Source of the DNA: Bradyrhizobium sp. RD5-C2
GTDB lineage: Bacteria > Pseudomonadota > Alphaproteobacteria > Rhizobiales > Xanthobacteraceae
Length of the DNA stretch: 64,000 bases
Direction: 5' to 3'
Assembly: GCF_019972155.1 (NCBI RefSeq)
Contig: NZ_BOVL01000009.1
Span: 178,396-242,395, forward strand
A program made the position numbers and the translations under genes. How positions within the stretch are numbered: the stretch's first letter is position 1; every line of letters starts with the position of its first letter. The notes below the pieces were generated by a model. That model worked only from the letters and a program-made list of their open reading frames with translations. It made no database searches and was not told the DNA's origin. Positions 9,163 through 17,369 of this stretch are shown here, piece after piece.

Positions 9163-9493
9163 GGTGATCTCCCGGACTCGATTGTTGGTGTATTTGATCT
9201 TGGCAGCGCCGGGAGGGTCGGCAAGGCCGCGGCGAAAATAGCAACGTTGTGGTTTTGGAAGGCGCGGAACGGGGAAAATCCTTGCCGCGCGGCAGCCTGC
9301 GGACGAATGGATGTTTTCGAGATCACGGGTTCGTTAGCGGTGCAATCGTGCGACGTTGAACCGCTTCCACGCAGATGGTCCACATCTCCCGCTTGCAGCG
9401 GCCGCCTCTTCAGAAGTTGGGTAAGCCCTCCACGCCCGTCGTCCTGGCGAAAGCCAGGACGACGCTGAATGTTTGGCGTCGCTTGCAAATTGC
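9163..9493. other. Intergenic gap between sulfonate operon end and cmcJ-like gene
   Basis: 331 bp without a credible gene. It contains a 12-bp perfect hairpin (described separately) about 30 bp past the SsuA-like stop. The remainder must hold the promoter of the CmcJ-like gene if it is not read from upstream. Confidence 0.5.
9437..9464. terminator. Perfect 12-bp hairpin with GAAA loop
   Basis: CGTCGTCCTGGC, loop GAAA, then the exact complement. It follows the SsuA-like gene by 30 bp on the minus strand and could end the sulfonate operon, although there is no T-run. The core resembles a hairpin I recognise as common in Bradyrhizobium intergenic DNA, so it may be a repeat remnant used as a terminator. 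Confidence 0.55.
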
Positions 9494-10435
9494 CTACAGC
9501 CCCGCGCCCTTCTCGACGGCCGCCGCAAACGAGCGATCGACAACATCGGCGGCGTTGATCTTCTGCCGGATCAGGCCCCAGCGGTCGTAGAGGTCGATGG
9601 TCTTCTGCTCGTCGGCCACCACGCTGTCGTCGATCGGCGCGATGCGGATCTTGGCCCGTGTCAGCCAGTTCAGCGGCACCGCGGGCGGGATGTTCATCAG
9701 CCTGCCCCAGGTCGCAGCATAACCTTCGACATTGTTCTGCGACCATGCGCGCGCGGCCGCGAGGCGACGCACGAAATCCTCGAGCTCGGCGCGCTTGTCC
9801 TTGATCGCGTCCGGATGTGCGACCTGGAAGCCGAGACCCGGCGTGAGGCCGTCGGCCGTGATGACGAGGCGCGACTTGAACAGCACCTCCTCCTGGCTGA
9901 CGTAAGGCTCCCAGGTCGACCAGGCATCGACCGAGCCTTGCGTGTAGGCGACCTTGGCATCCGACGGTGCCAGGAACACGATCTGGACGTCGCTGGCCTG
10001 CCATCCCCTGGACTCCAGCGCCGCGAGGATCAGCTGATGCCCGATCGAGCCGCGGCCGGTTGCGATCTTCTTGCCGCGCAGATCGTCGAAACTTTTCATC
10101 GCGGAATTCTCAGGCACCACGATCGCAAGCCCTGCCCGCGATTGCCGCACGGCGGCAATCGCCTTGATCGGGATCTTGGCGGCGGCCGCAAACGTGAACG
10201 GCGCGTCGCCGACCAGGCCGGTGTCGATCGCGCCCGCCCCGAGCGCCTCGAGCAGCGGCGCCGCGGCGGCGAACTCCTTCCATTCGATCTTGTAGGGGAC
10301 GTCCTTGAGCACGCCGGCCGCTTCCATCACGGCCTGCGAATTGCCCTTCTGGTCGCCGACGCGCAGCGTGGTCTGCGCGAAGGCCGGTTCGATGACGGCG
10401 AGCGCGAGCGCCGCCGCAACAATGAGACGGATCAT
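9494..10435 (-). CDS. ABC transporter substrate-binding protein, aliphatic sulfonate type (SsuA-like)
   Basis: 313 residues with an N-terminal signal peptide (MIRLIVAAALALAVIEPAFA). The mature part begins TTLRVGDQKGNSQAVMEAAG, the typical SsuA/TauA opening, and ends with the family phrase VVDRSFAAAVEKG. The ATG at 10435 overlaps the stop of the monooxygenase gene by 4 bp, which fixes the start. It is the last gene of the sulfonate operon and should deliver sulfonates or related sulfur compounds in the periplasm to the SsuBC pair. It is a clear paralogue of the divergently encoded protein at 16071-17063, with which it shares LRVGDQKG and LPYKIEW/VPYKIEW blocks. Confidence 0.92.
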   Translation of the reverse strand: MIRLIVAAALALAVIEPAFAQTTLRVGDQKGNSQAVMEAAGVLKDVPYKIEWKEFAAAAPLLEALGAGAIDTGLVGDAPFTFAAAAKIPIKAIAAVRQSRAGLAIVVPENSAMKSFDDLRGKKIATGRGSIGHQLILAALESRGWQASDVQIVFLAPSDAKVAYTQGSVDAWSTWEPYVSQEEVLFKSRLVITADGLTPGLGFQVAHPDAIKDKRAELEDFVRRLAAARAWSQNNVEGYAATWGRLMNIPPAVPLNWLTRAKIRIAPIDDSVVADEQKTIDLYDRWGLIRQKINAADVVDRSFAAAVEKGAGL

Positions 10436-11526
10436 TCGGCGGCGATCCCCCGCTGCTGGTCGCGCGCTTCGATCAGCTTGCGGGTCAGCGGGATCAGCTC
10501 GCGGCCATAGTCGATGGCATCGACCAGCGGATCGAAGCCGCGGATCAGGAAGTGGCTGACGCCGAGATCGTAGTAGTCGGCGAACACTTCGGCGACCTGT
10601 TCGGGCGTGCCGACCAGCGCTGTCGTGTTGCTGTTGGCGCCGGTGAGCTTTGCGATCTCGGTCCACAGCCGCTTGTCGATCCGCGTGCCCTGATCGGCCA
10701 GCGCCAGCAGCCGCTTGGCGCCGTCGGTCGCATGATTGGGCCGGCGGTAGCCGGTCTGATCCTGCAACGCAGTGGCGCGCGCGAGGATATGCTCCGCCTT
10801 CGCCCACGCCTTCTCCTCGGTGTCGGCCAGGATCGGCCGCACCGACAGGCTGAAGCGCGGCGTCGGGCGGCCGTGCTTGGCCGCGGCCGCGCGCACCCGC
10901 GCGGTGACGTCACGCACCTGGGCGTAGGATTCGCCCCACAGTGCGAACGTATCGGCGTGCTTGCCGGCGACCTCGACCGCGGCATCCGAGCCGCCGCCGA
11001 CGAAGGTGTAGATGCCACCCTTCTGCAGCGGCTTCACCTGGGAGAAGCCGTTCTCGACGTTGTAATACTTGCCGCTGTAGTTGAACGGCTTCTCGCTGGT
11101 CCATTCCAGCCGCACCACGTCGAGGAATTCGTCGGTGCGGGCGTAGCGCTCGTCCTTGTCGTCGAGCGTGTTGCCGTCCTGGCGCAGCTCGATGGCGTTG
11201 CCGCCGGTGATGACGTGCAGCGAGACCCGCCCGCCATAGAACTGATCCAGCGTCGCAAGCTGGCGCGCCAAGAGCGTCGGCGCGGTGAAGCCGGGCCGCT
11301 GCGCGATCATCACCTTGAGCTGCTTGGTGATGGTCAGGACATGCTGCGCGACCTGCAGCGCGTCCGGCGTGGTCGAGTGGAACGCGAGCAGCGCGCGATC
11401 GAAGCCCGCCAGCTCATGGGCCTTGGCGACGGTCTCGATATACGGCGGATCGAGCACCGGGCCTGAGCGGACGATGGTCTCGGAGGCATTGTTGTTGGTG
11501 ATGAAGCCGATGAACTCGACCGGCAT
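10432..11526 (-). CDS. LLM-class flavin-dependent alkanesulfonate monooxygenase (SsuD-like)
   Basis: 364 residues from the ATG at 11526 (MPVEFIGFITNNNASET); longer reading adds an unlikely Arg/Cys-rich leader. The luciferase-like TIM-barrel family is shown by HELAGFDRALLAFHS, LDQFYGGRVSLHVITGGN and GIYTFVGGGSDAAVEVAGKHADTFALWGES. SsuD uses reduced FMN and O2 to split alkanesulfonates into aldehyde and sulfite. No NADPH:FMN reductase (SsuE) gene is present in the window, so reduced flavin must come from elsewhere. It is followed with a 4-bp overlap by the SsuA-like gene and lies 32 bp after the acyl-CoA-dehydrogenase-like gene. Confidence 0.93.
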   Translation of the reverse strand: MPVEFIGFITNNNASETIVRSGPVLDPPYIETVAKAHELAGFDRALLAFHSTTPDALQVAQHVLTITKQLKVMIAQRPGFTAPTLLARQLATLDQFYGGRVSLHVITGGNAIELRQDGNTLDDKDERYARTDEFLDVVRLEWTSEKPFNYSGKYYNVENGFSQVKPLQKGGIYTFVGGGSDAAVEVAGKHADTFALWGESYAQVRDVTARVRAAAAKHGRPTPRFSLSVRPILADTEEKAWAKAEHILARATALQDQTGYRRPNHATDGAKRLLALADQGTRIDKRLWTEIAKLTGANSNTTALVGTPEQVAEVFADYYDLGVSHFLIRGFDPLVDAIDYGRELIPLTRKLIEARDQQRGIAAE

Positions 11527-11558
11527 GACTGACAACTCCGTTGTTGTTGGCTGTTGTT

Positions 11559-12731
11559 TCAGACGCCCAGCACGGAACGTCCGGCGGAGACACGGGTGGC
11601 ATCGTCTTGCGGGGTATGGACACGGCCGCACAGCACGTCACGGTAATGCCGCTCCAGCGGATTGGTGCGCGACAGGCCGTGGTTGCTGGTCAGCGACAAG
11701 GCATCCTCCACCACTGCTGCGGCGTTATTGGTCACCGTCAGCTTGATGATGTTAGACTCGATCGCGGACAGCGGGAAGCCGTTATCGAAATCGGCGGCAA
11801 AGCTGTCGATCAGGCGGGCATTGACGGCAAGACGCGCTTCGATGCCGCCGACGACCTCCTGCATGCGCAGCAGCGTCGCCAGCGGCGCGCCGAGATTGGC
11901 GGGCACCCGCTCCTTGAGGAATTTGACCAGCCAGTCGCGGGCAGCGCGCGCGATGCCGTCATAGATCGCGGCGACGAAGATCGCATGCACGGTGGCCTGG
12001 GTGACATCAGGAACCTTCCAGTCGTCGGGCCTGCGAACGTCGATCTCGTAATCCAGCGGAAACACCACGTCGTCGAAGACCACGGTGTGGCTGCCGCTGG
12101 CGCGGAGGCCAAGATGATCCCAGGTCTCCTCGATCCGCGTTCCCGGCAGGCCGGCGGGAACCAGAAACAATCCGACACGGGCGTCCTGCTCGTCGGTCTT
12201 CGCCCACACCGAATACCATTTCAGGATCGGCGCACCGGTCGAATAGATCTTGCGGCCGGTCAGCCGCCAGCCGGTCTCGGTGCGGCGCGCCGTGGTCGCC
12301 GGCAGGCCGCCGCGCGCGGGCGAGCCGAGCTCGGGCTCGACGCGCAACGCATTGATCAGTGCGACGCTCTCGATCGTCTCCTTTGCGAGCTTGCGCGACA
12401 GCCGCGCGGGCCAGCGCGTGCTGCGCGCCATCACCAGATGCTGGATGTAGTGCATCGACTGCACCAGCGCGGTCGACGGATCGGCCTTGCCGATGATGCC
12501 GAGCACACGCGTGGCATCGCGCGCGCCCGCCCCGCCTCCGCCGAGCGCGACGGGCACGGTCAGCGCCAGCAGGCCTTCGCGCGACAGGTCGGCGAAGTTC
12601 TCGAACGGAAAGCTGGCGTCGCGATCATGCGCGGGGGCACGCGCGGCAAACACCTCGGCGAGCCGCAACGCGGGCGCGATGTGTTCAGACTCGTTCGCCG
12701 GCGGCAGCTCCCGCGCCGCGGTCGTCACCAT
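11559..12731 (-). CDS. Acyl-CoA dehydrogenase-like flavoprotein (SfnB/DszC type)
   Basis: 390 residues of the acyl-CoA dehydrogenase fold: an N-terminal helical part with GLLALTVPVALGGGGAGARDATRVLGIIGKADPSTALVQSMHY-like pattern (about 55-95), a central beta domain (WRLTGRKIYSTGAPILKWY, about 155-173) and C-terminal helices. Within sulfur-scavenging operons, members of this family (SfnB, DszC, dibenzothiophene or dimethylsulfone monooxygenases) act as reduced-flavin oxygenases rather than dehydrogenases. The gene overlaps ssuB by 7 bp and shares its operon. Substrate not known; use of a sulfone or sulfonate is inferred from context. Confidence 0.88.
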   Translation of the reverse strand: MVTTAARELPPANESEHIAPALRLAEVFAARAPAHDRDASFPFENFADLSREGLLALTVPVALGGGGAGARDATRVLGIIGKADPSTALVQSMHYIQHLVMARSTRWPARLSRKLAKETIESVALINALRVEPELGSPARGGLPATTARRTETGWRLTGRKIYSTGAPILKWYSVWAKTDEQDARVGLFLVPAGLPGTRIEETWDHLGLRASGSHTVVFDDVVFPLDYEIDVRRPDDWKVPDVTQATVHAIFVAAIYDGIARAARDWLVKFLKERVPANLGAPLATLLRMQEVVGGIEARLAVNARLIDSFAADFDNGFPLSAIESNIIKLTVTNNAAAVVEDALSLTSNHGLSRTNPLERHYRDVLCGRVHTPQDDATRVSAGRSVLGV

Positions 12732-13522
12732 GTCGCCTCCAGTCCGAGCAGGCCGAGGATCTGCTTGCGCAGATCGGCCAGATAAGGATCGCCGCGATGC
12801 CGAGGGTATGGCCGGGCGACGGCGATGTCGGCCTTGATCCGCGCCGGCCGATCGGAGAGCACGATGACGCGGTTGGCGAGCACCAGCGCTTCCTCGACGT
12901 CATGGGTGACGAGCAGCGTGGTGAAACCCTTGCGCTGCCACAGCGCCACGAGCTCGGATTGCATCGCGATCCGCGTCAGCGAGTCGAGCTTGCCGAGCGG
13001 CTCGTCAAGCACCAGAATCTTCGGATCATTGACCAGCGCGCGCGCCAGCGCCACGCGCTGCGCCATGCCGCCGGAGAGCTGGTGCGGATAGGCGTTGCGG
13101 AACGACGACAGCCCGACCAGCTCGATCACGGCGTCGACCCGATGCCGCTGCGGCTTCAGGATGCCCTGCGCTTCCAGCCCGAGTGCGACATTGTCCCACA
13201 CCGATCGCCACGGAAACAACGTCGGGTCCTGGAACACGACGACGCGTGACGGATGCGGGCCACTGATGCGGACTTCATCCTCGCGCAACGAACCGCTGCG
13301 CGGCTTCTCCAGCCCCGCGACCAGCCGCAGCAAAGTGGACTTGCCACAGCCGGACGGGCCGAGCAGCGCGACGAACTCGCCAGGCGCGATCGACAGGTTC
13401 ACTTTGTCGAGCACCGGCAGCACGGCGCCGTCGATATCGAAGGCATGGCTGACGCCTTCGATGTCCAGCTCGGCGCCGACCGCGGGATAGGTGATCGCTT
13501 CAGCGGCGGACTGCACTACCAT
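12725..13522 (-). CDS. ssuB: Sulfonate-type ABC transporter ATP-binding protein (SsuB-like)
   Basis: 265 residues with all ABC motifs: Walker A GPSGCGKS (55-62), Q-loop VVFQDPTLFPW, signature LSGGMAQR (149-156), Walker B ILVLDEP (169-175) and the switch His in LLVTHDVEEA. The FPWRSVWDNVALGLE phrase is typical of the nitrate/sulfonate/taurine subfamily. It energises the SsuC-like permease encoded just upstream, with overlapping ends (stop of the permease gene lies inside its start region). It serves one or more of three nearby substrate-binding proteins. Confidence 0.94.
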   Translation of the reverse strand: MVVQSAAEAITYPAVGAELDIEGVSHAFDIDGAVLPVLDKVNLSIAPGEFVALLGPSGCGKSTLLRLVAGLEKPRSGSLREDEVRISGPHPSRVVVFQDPTLFPWRSVWDNVALGLEAQGILKPQRHRVDAVIELVGLSSFRNAYPHQLSGGMAQRVALARALVNDPKILVLDEPLGKLDSLTRIAMQSELVALWQRKGFTTLLVTHDVEEALVLANRVIVLSDRPARIKADIAVARPYPRHRGDPYLADLRKQILGLLGLEATW

Positions 13523-14532
13523 TTGACGACACCCTTCTGCCAGACCAGCAGGCGATCACGGGTGCGGAACAGCAGTGTGATCGCACCGGAGCAGAGCAGC
13601 GACATCACGATCAGCGCCGCATACATATTGGCATAGGCCGCCCAGCCCTGCGCCCATTGCAGGTACCAGCCGAGCCCGGCCTTGACGCCGATCATCTCGG
13701 CGACCACGAGCACGGCAAACGACGAACCGAGCCCCATGAACAGGCCGACGAACACATGCGGCAGCGCGGCCGGGATTGCGACCTTCAGCACCAGGAACGA
13801 CGGCTTGGCGCCGAGCGTACGCGCGACGTCGTAATAGGCGGTGCTGACGCTCGCCACACCCGACCAGGTCAGCACCGTCACTGGAAATCCGGTGGCGAGC
13901 GCGATCAGGAAGGTCGAGGCGCTCCAGCTCGACGGGAAGGTGAAGAACGCGATCGGCAGCCAGGCGGTCGCCGGCAGCGGGCCGATGAAGCGCAGCACCG
14001 GGTGCACCCAGTAGCCGATCTTCTGCGACCAGCCGATCGAGACGCCCGTCACAAAGCCGATGGTCGCACCAATGATGTAGCCGCCGAGTTGCAGCTTGAT
14101 CGAGGCGAACACGCTGTCGAGCAGCTTCGGCAGGTCGTCGGTATAGACCTCGAGGATCGACTGCGGCGGCGGGAAGAACGGCAGCGGCAGCCAGGCGAAT
14201 TTCGCGGTGGCGACCTCCCACAGCGTGACGAACGCGCCGAACGCCACCAGCCATGGCGCGCGCTTGCGCAACGCCTGCCCGGCGCTGCCGAGATAATCCG
14301 CGCTGAATGTGCCGAACAGGATGAAGGCCGCGATGACGATTGCACCGATCGCAAGCGACTCCGTCCGCGACCAGTCGCCGACATCGGGCCAATAGAGGCA
14401 CGAAAGGCCGAACGCCAGCCAGGCAAGGCTCGCCGCAAGGCCAACGCCATAGCTGCCGGAGAGATTCGCGAACGTGACCGCGGCGCGCGGCGCGGCCGCG
14501 GTCGTCGCATCAGACACTGAATACGTCGACAT
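13516..14532 (-). CDS. ssuC: Sulfonate-type ABC transporter permease (SsuC-like)
   Basis: 338 residues with about six to eight membrane helices. The family's coupling segment is seen as DVARTLGAKPSFLVLKVAIPAALPHVFVGLF (about 235-265), the EAA loop that contacts SsuB. The first ~100 residues contain two extra hydrophobic stretches (LAASLAWLAFGLSCLYWP and LAIGAIVIAAFILFGTFSADY), so the protein is longer than the usual ~260-residue SsuC. The gene overlaps the preceding substrate-binding gene by 23 bp and the following ssuB gene by 7 bp, consistent with tight translational coupling in the sulfonate operon. Confidence 0.92.
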   Translation of the reverse strand: MSTYSVSDATTAAAPRAAVTFANLSGSYGVGLAASLAWLAFGLSCLYWPDVGDWSRTESLAIGAIVIAAFILFGTFSADYLGSAGQALRKRAPWLVAFGAFVTLWEVATAKFAWLPLPFFPPPQSILEVYTDDLPKLLDSVFASIKLQLGGYIIGATIGFVTGVSIGWSQKIGYWVHPVLRFIGPLPATAWLPIAFFTFPSSWSASTFLIALATGFPVTVLTWSGVASVSTAYYDVARTLGAKPSFLVLKVAIPAALPHVFVGLFMGLGSSFAVLVVAEMIGVKAGLGWYLQWAQGWAAYANMYAALIVMSLLCSGAITLLFRTRDRLLVWQKGVVKW

Positions 14533-15601
14533 AGATCCGCTCCGCGAATTTGGCCGTGTCGGTGCTCTGCTTGAATACCTGCACCGATTTCAGGTCGTCG
14601 GCGTAGCCCTTCAGCTCGCGCTTTAGCACCTCGCCGGTGGGATGATGGTGGTGGGTGTGGTAGCGCGCCATCGCCTCGAGATCTGCGAGGCTCGCCGCCT
14701 TCGGCGCATAGGGCTGGAACGATTTTGCCGCCTTGTCCGGATTCTGCGAGGTGAACATCGCGGCATCGAGCAGCGCTTGGGTGATGGCGCGCGCCACATG
14801 CGGCTCTTCCCGCACCAGACTGCCACGCAGGCCGACGATGCAGCAGCTCTTGTCGCGGTACTCGCCGTCGAGGTTGGAGGCGACCTCCTTGTACTGCGCG
14901 TCCTTCAGCCAGAGATAGGCCAGCGGATCCGACGACAGGAAGGCCTGCACCTCGCCCTTCTCGACCGCAACGTTCAACAGATTGCCGGGATAGGCGCGCC
15001 AGTCGACGTCCTTGACCGGGTCGATGCCGAGCTTGGAGAGCTGAATCGAGAAGAAGTTCTTGTCGGGACCTGCGAGATCGCCGACCGCGACGATCTTGCC
15101 CTTGAGGTCGGCAAGTTTGCCGACGCCGGAGTTGGTGCGGGTCAGGACGCGCATGCAGCCGCCATGGGTGCCGGCGGCGATCTTGACGTCAAAGCCCTGC
15201 TCGAGCGGTTTCAACCAGCGCAGCGCCATGCCGAGCCCGGCGTCGCTCTTGCCGGTGGCGATCGCCTCCAGCAGCTGGTCGGTCGAGCCGGAATAGTTGA
15301 CGAGCTCGACGTCGAGATTCTGCTTCTGGAAGAAGCCGTGGTCGATCGCGACCGGCAGCGGCGCGAGGCAAACCGCGCCGGCGTTCCAGGACAGCTTCAG
15401 CTTGCGCGGCGCGCCGGTCAGCGGCGGCGCATCGGAGGCGGTTTTGCAGATCGGGAATTCGGAGAAATCGATCGCCGATGCGACCGGGCGCGGCGCGAAC
15501 GCCTGCGCACTATAGGCGCCGATCGGCGCGGCAAAGGCTGCGGCGGCGCCTGCACGCAGCAGGGTGCGGCGATCCATCACCGTCTTCTTGTTCGTCGACA
15601 T
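14510..15601 (-). CDS. ABC transporter substrate-binding protein (NrtA/CmpA/SsuA superfamily, Tat signal)
   Basis: 363 residues from the ATG at 15601, which has AGGAG five bases upstream; GTG and ATG codons at 15607 and 15604 are less well spaced. MDRRTLLRAGAAAAFAAPIGAY is a twin-arginine signal. The body has the NMT1/NrtA-type fold phrases LKLSWNAGAVCLAPLPVAIDHGFF and LVNYSGSTDQLLEAIATGKSDAGLGMALRWLKPLEQG. It heads the sulfonate operon and overlaps the permease gene, so it is probably the dedicated binding protein of this importer. A His run (YHTHHHHPTGE) near residue 310 is unusual and might bind metal. It is distinct from the two SsuA paralogues in the same locus. Confidence 0.9.
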   Translation of the reverse strand: MSTNKKTVMDRRTLLRAGAAAAFAAPIGAYSAQAFAPRPVASAIDFSEFPICKTASDAPPLTGAPRKLKLSWNAGAVCLAPLPVAIDHGFFQKQNLDVELVNYSGSTDQLLEAIATGKSDAGLGMALRWLKPLEQGFDVKIAAGTHGGCMRVLTRTNSGVGKLADLKGKIVAVGDLAGPDKNFFSIQLSKLGIDPVKDVDWRAYPGNLLNVAVEKGEVQAFLSSDPLAYLWLKDAQYKEVASNLDGEYRDKSCCIVGLRGSLVREEPHVARAITQALLDAAMFTSQNPDKAAKSFQPYAPKAASLADLEAMARYHTHHHHPTGEVLKRELKGYADDLKSVQVFKQSTDTAKFAERIYVDVFSV

Positions 15602-16070
15602 CATCACTCCTGCATTTCGGCAAGGCTCCGCCCCACGCGCAAGACGTGTCCGTCTGCGCGCCCCGTCGTTCGAAGCTCATGGTTTAGAAAAAAGCGGATT
15701 TCTCCGGCGCTATTGCCCTCAAAGCAATGCGCAAATGATGCGGCGCGACAAGTTCACCGTCAATGAAATGGAATTTCGAATGTGGCCAGTGCGGCAGCTG
15801 ATCTCTCCACGATCGCAGCGCACGACGATGAAAGGATTTTCGCTGCTGTCGCGGCGCAGACGTGCAACAGAACGGCATCGATTGCACCAAATTTGAGCGA
15901 AACATCGCCGCTTGCGCGATGTCTTCTACGCATGACGGTCCGGCGAGATCATCTTTGCTGCGCGCGGACTGATTTCAGTTTTCCGTTTTGTTGACGGCGA
16001 GCGGCTTGCTCATAGACTTGATCGAACGCTGCCGCGCTTTCCGACGAGCAGCGAATGAATCAGGAAGAAA
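15602..16070. other. Divergent control region of the sulfonate locus
   Basis: 469 bp between the sulfonate operon (minus) and the second SsuA-like gene (plus). It is AT-richer than the genes around it and must contain both promoters. I find no confident CysB-type box; a weak -24/-12-like match around 15.99 kb was rejected. No credible small gene was found. Confidence 0.45.
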
Positions 16071-17063
16071 ATGCATATGCGCAAACTGACCCGCCCGGGT
16101 TCTCCCTGCACTCTCACCCGCCGCACCGCGGCCGCGCTGATCACGGCAGTGATCACGCTGTCGACATCGGCCGCAGCGTTCGCGGCTAATGCGATCGTGC
16201 TGCGTGTCGGCGACCAGAAGGGCGGCAACCGCTCGTTGCTGGAGATCTCCGGCCTCGCCAAGGATCTGCCCTACAAGATCGAGTGGTCGGAATTTCCGGC
16301 CGCAGCGCCGATCCTGGAGGCGATCAATGCCGGCGCGCTCGATGTCGGCTACACCGGCGATCTGTCCTTCCTCACGGTCTATGCGTCGGGCGCGCCGATC
16401 AAGGCGATCGGCGGCACGCGCTCCGATGCGCGGACCCAGGCGATCCTGGTGCGCGGGGATTCGTCGATCAAAACGGCGGTCGACCTAAAGGGCAAGCGCC
16501 TCGCCGGCACGCGGGGCGGCTGGGGCCAGTTCCTGATCAATGCGACATTGGAAAAGGCCGGCAGCAGGATCGAGGAGGCGACCTTCGCCCCGCTCGGCCC
16601 GGTCGACGCCAAGATCGCGCTGCTCGCCGGTTCGATCGACGCCTGGGCGGTGTGGGAGCCGTACATCTCTTATGCCAAGCTGAAGGACAATGCGCGCGTC
16701 GTCGCCGATGGCGAGGGCCTGACGCCGACCATCACCTTCATCGTCGCCTCCGATAACGCGATCGCGACCAAGCGCGCCGCGGTGCAGGATCTGGTGCAGC
16801 GGCTCAACAAGGCACGGCTGTGGTCGCTCGACCATCTTGCCGAATACGCGAAGAGCACGGCCGAGCTCACCAAACTGCCGGAAGACGTGCTGCTCGCCGC
16901 CTACACCGCGCAAAAGACGAGCCCGATCGCGATCGACGAGGCCGTGGTGAAGGAGGTGCAGGCCGCCTCCGACCGCGCCACGCGCTACGGCATCCTCAGC
17001 AAGACGCTGGATGTCGGCAAGGCCGTCGACCGCAGTTTTACGGCAAGCGCAAGCTTGAACTAG
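16071..17063 (+). CDS. ABC transporter substrate-binding protein, aliphatic sulfonate type (second SsuA-like)
   Basis: 330 residues, preceded by AGGAAG a few bases before the ATG at 16071 (a second ATG at 16077 is possible). Signal peptide residues 1-39 end SAAAFAAN. The mature protein starts IVLRVGDQKGGNRSLLEISGLAKDLPYKIEW, matching the SsuA-like protein at 9494-10435, and ends with AVDRSFTASASLN. It is transcribed away from the sulfonate operon without its own permease or ATPase, so it presumably docks on the neighbouring SsuBC and widens the substrate range. The gene is followed by a palindromic repeat that may stop transcription. Confidence 0.92.
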   Translation: MHMRKLTRPGSPCTLTRRTAAALITAVITLSTSAAAFAANAIVLRVGDQKGGNRSLLEISGLAKDLPYKIEWSEFPAAAPILEAINAGALDVGYTGDLSFLTVYASGAPIKAIGGTRSDARTQAILVRGDSSIKTAVDLKGKRLAGTRGGWGQFLINATLEKAGSRIEEATFAPLGPVDAKIALLAGSIDAWAVWEPYISYAKLKDNARVVADGEGLTPTITFIVASDNAIATKRAAVQDLVQRLNKARLWSLDHLAEYAKSTAELTKLPEDVLLAAYTAQKTSPIAIDEAVVKEVQAASDRATRYGILSKTLDVGKAVDRSFTASASLN

Positions 17064-17071
17064 CGATCCTC

Positions 17072-17192
17072 ACCTCCCCTCGAAAAGGGGAGGTCGGTTT
17101 GCGGAGCAAACCGGGTGGGGATTTTGCCTCCGCGAGCGCTGGCGTTCGTGGAGAGCAACCCCCACCCCGCCCTCCCCCTTTCAGGGGGAGGG
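17072..17192. repeat. Dispersed palindromic element (copy 2)
   Basis: Begins with the hairpin ACCTCCCCT-CGAAA-AGGGGAGGT (17072-17094) and ends with CCCTCCCCC-TTTCA-GGGGGAGGG (17170-17192). Between them lie GGGTGGGG and CCCCCACCCCG, which pair with each other. Same layout as 8173-8286 and 20641-20792. It follows the second SsuA-like gene and could work as its terminator. Confidence 0.78.
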
Positions 17193-17251
17193 AGACGAGC
17201 GGCGCAGCTCGCCTCACGGAGTGCGTGCCGCCCCTACAATGGAGATATCCG

Positions 17252-17332
17252 ATGTCCGGCCCGCTCCATCTCGCGATAATCGTCACAGCACACCTGCTCT
17301 GCATGACCTTGTTGGTCGCACTGTCGGTTTGA
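17252..17332 (+). CDS. Possible 26-residue hydrophobic peptide
   Basis: MSGPLHLAIIVTAHLLCMTL followed by LVALSV: a single predicted membrane helix. GGAGA lies 6-7 bases before the ATG, well placed as a ribosome site, and the ORF ends 37 bp before the SDR gene. Small membrane peptides of this sort are often missed. However, it is very short, no homologue is known to me, and the repeat immediately upstream gives chance ORFs. Treat as a candidate only. Confidence 0.3.
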   Translation: MSGPLHLAIIVTAHLLCMTLLVALSV

Positions 17333-17369
17333 TAGCGTTCTCTCAGGGTCAGCCCCAGGGAGAACAACA

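Noticed and set aside
9494..10807. Longer 437-codon reading of the SsuA-like gene
   Set aside because: The extra 124 residues are Arg-rich and overlap the monooxygenase gene; the ATG at 10435 gives a proper signal peptide and a 4-bp overlap.
15990..16016. Sigma-54-like CGGCGAGCGGCTTGC upstream of the second SsuA-like gene
   Set aside because: -24 element lacks the TGGCA core; only spacing and TTGC fit. Sulfur genes are also not usual RpoN targets.
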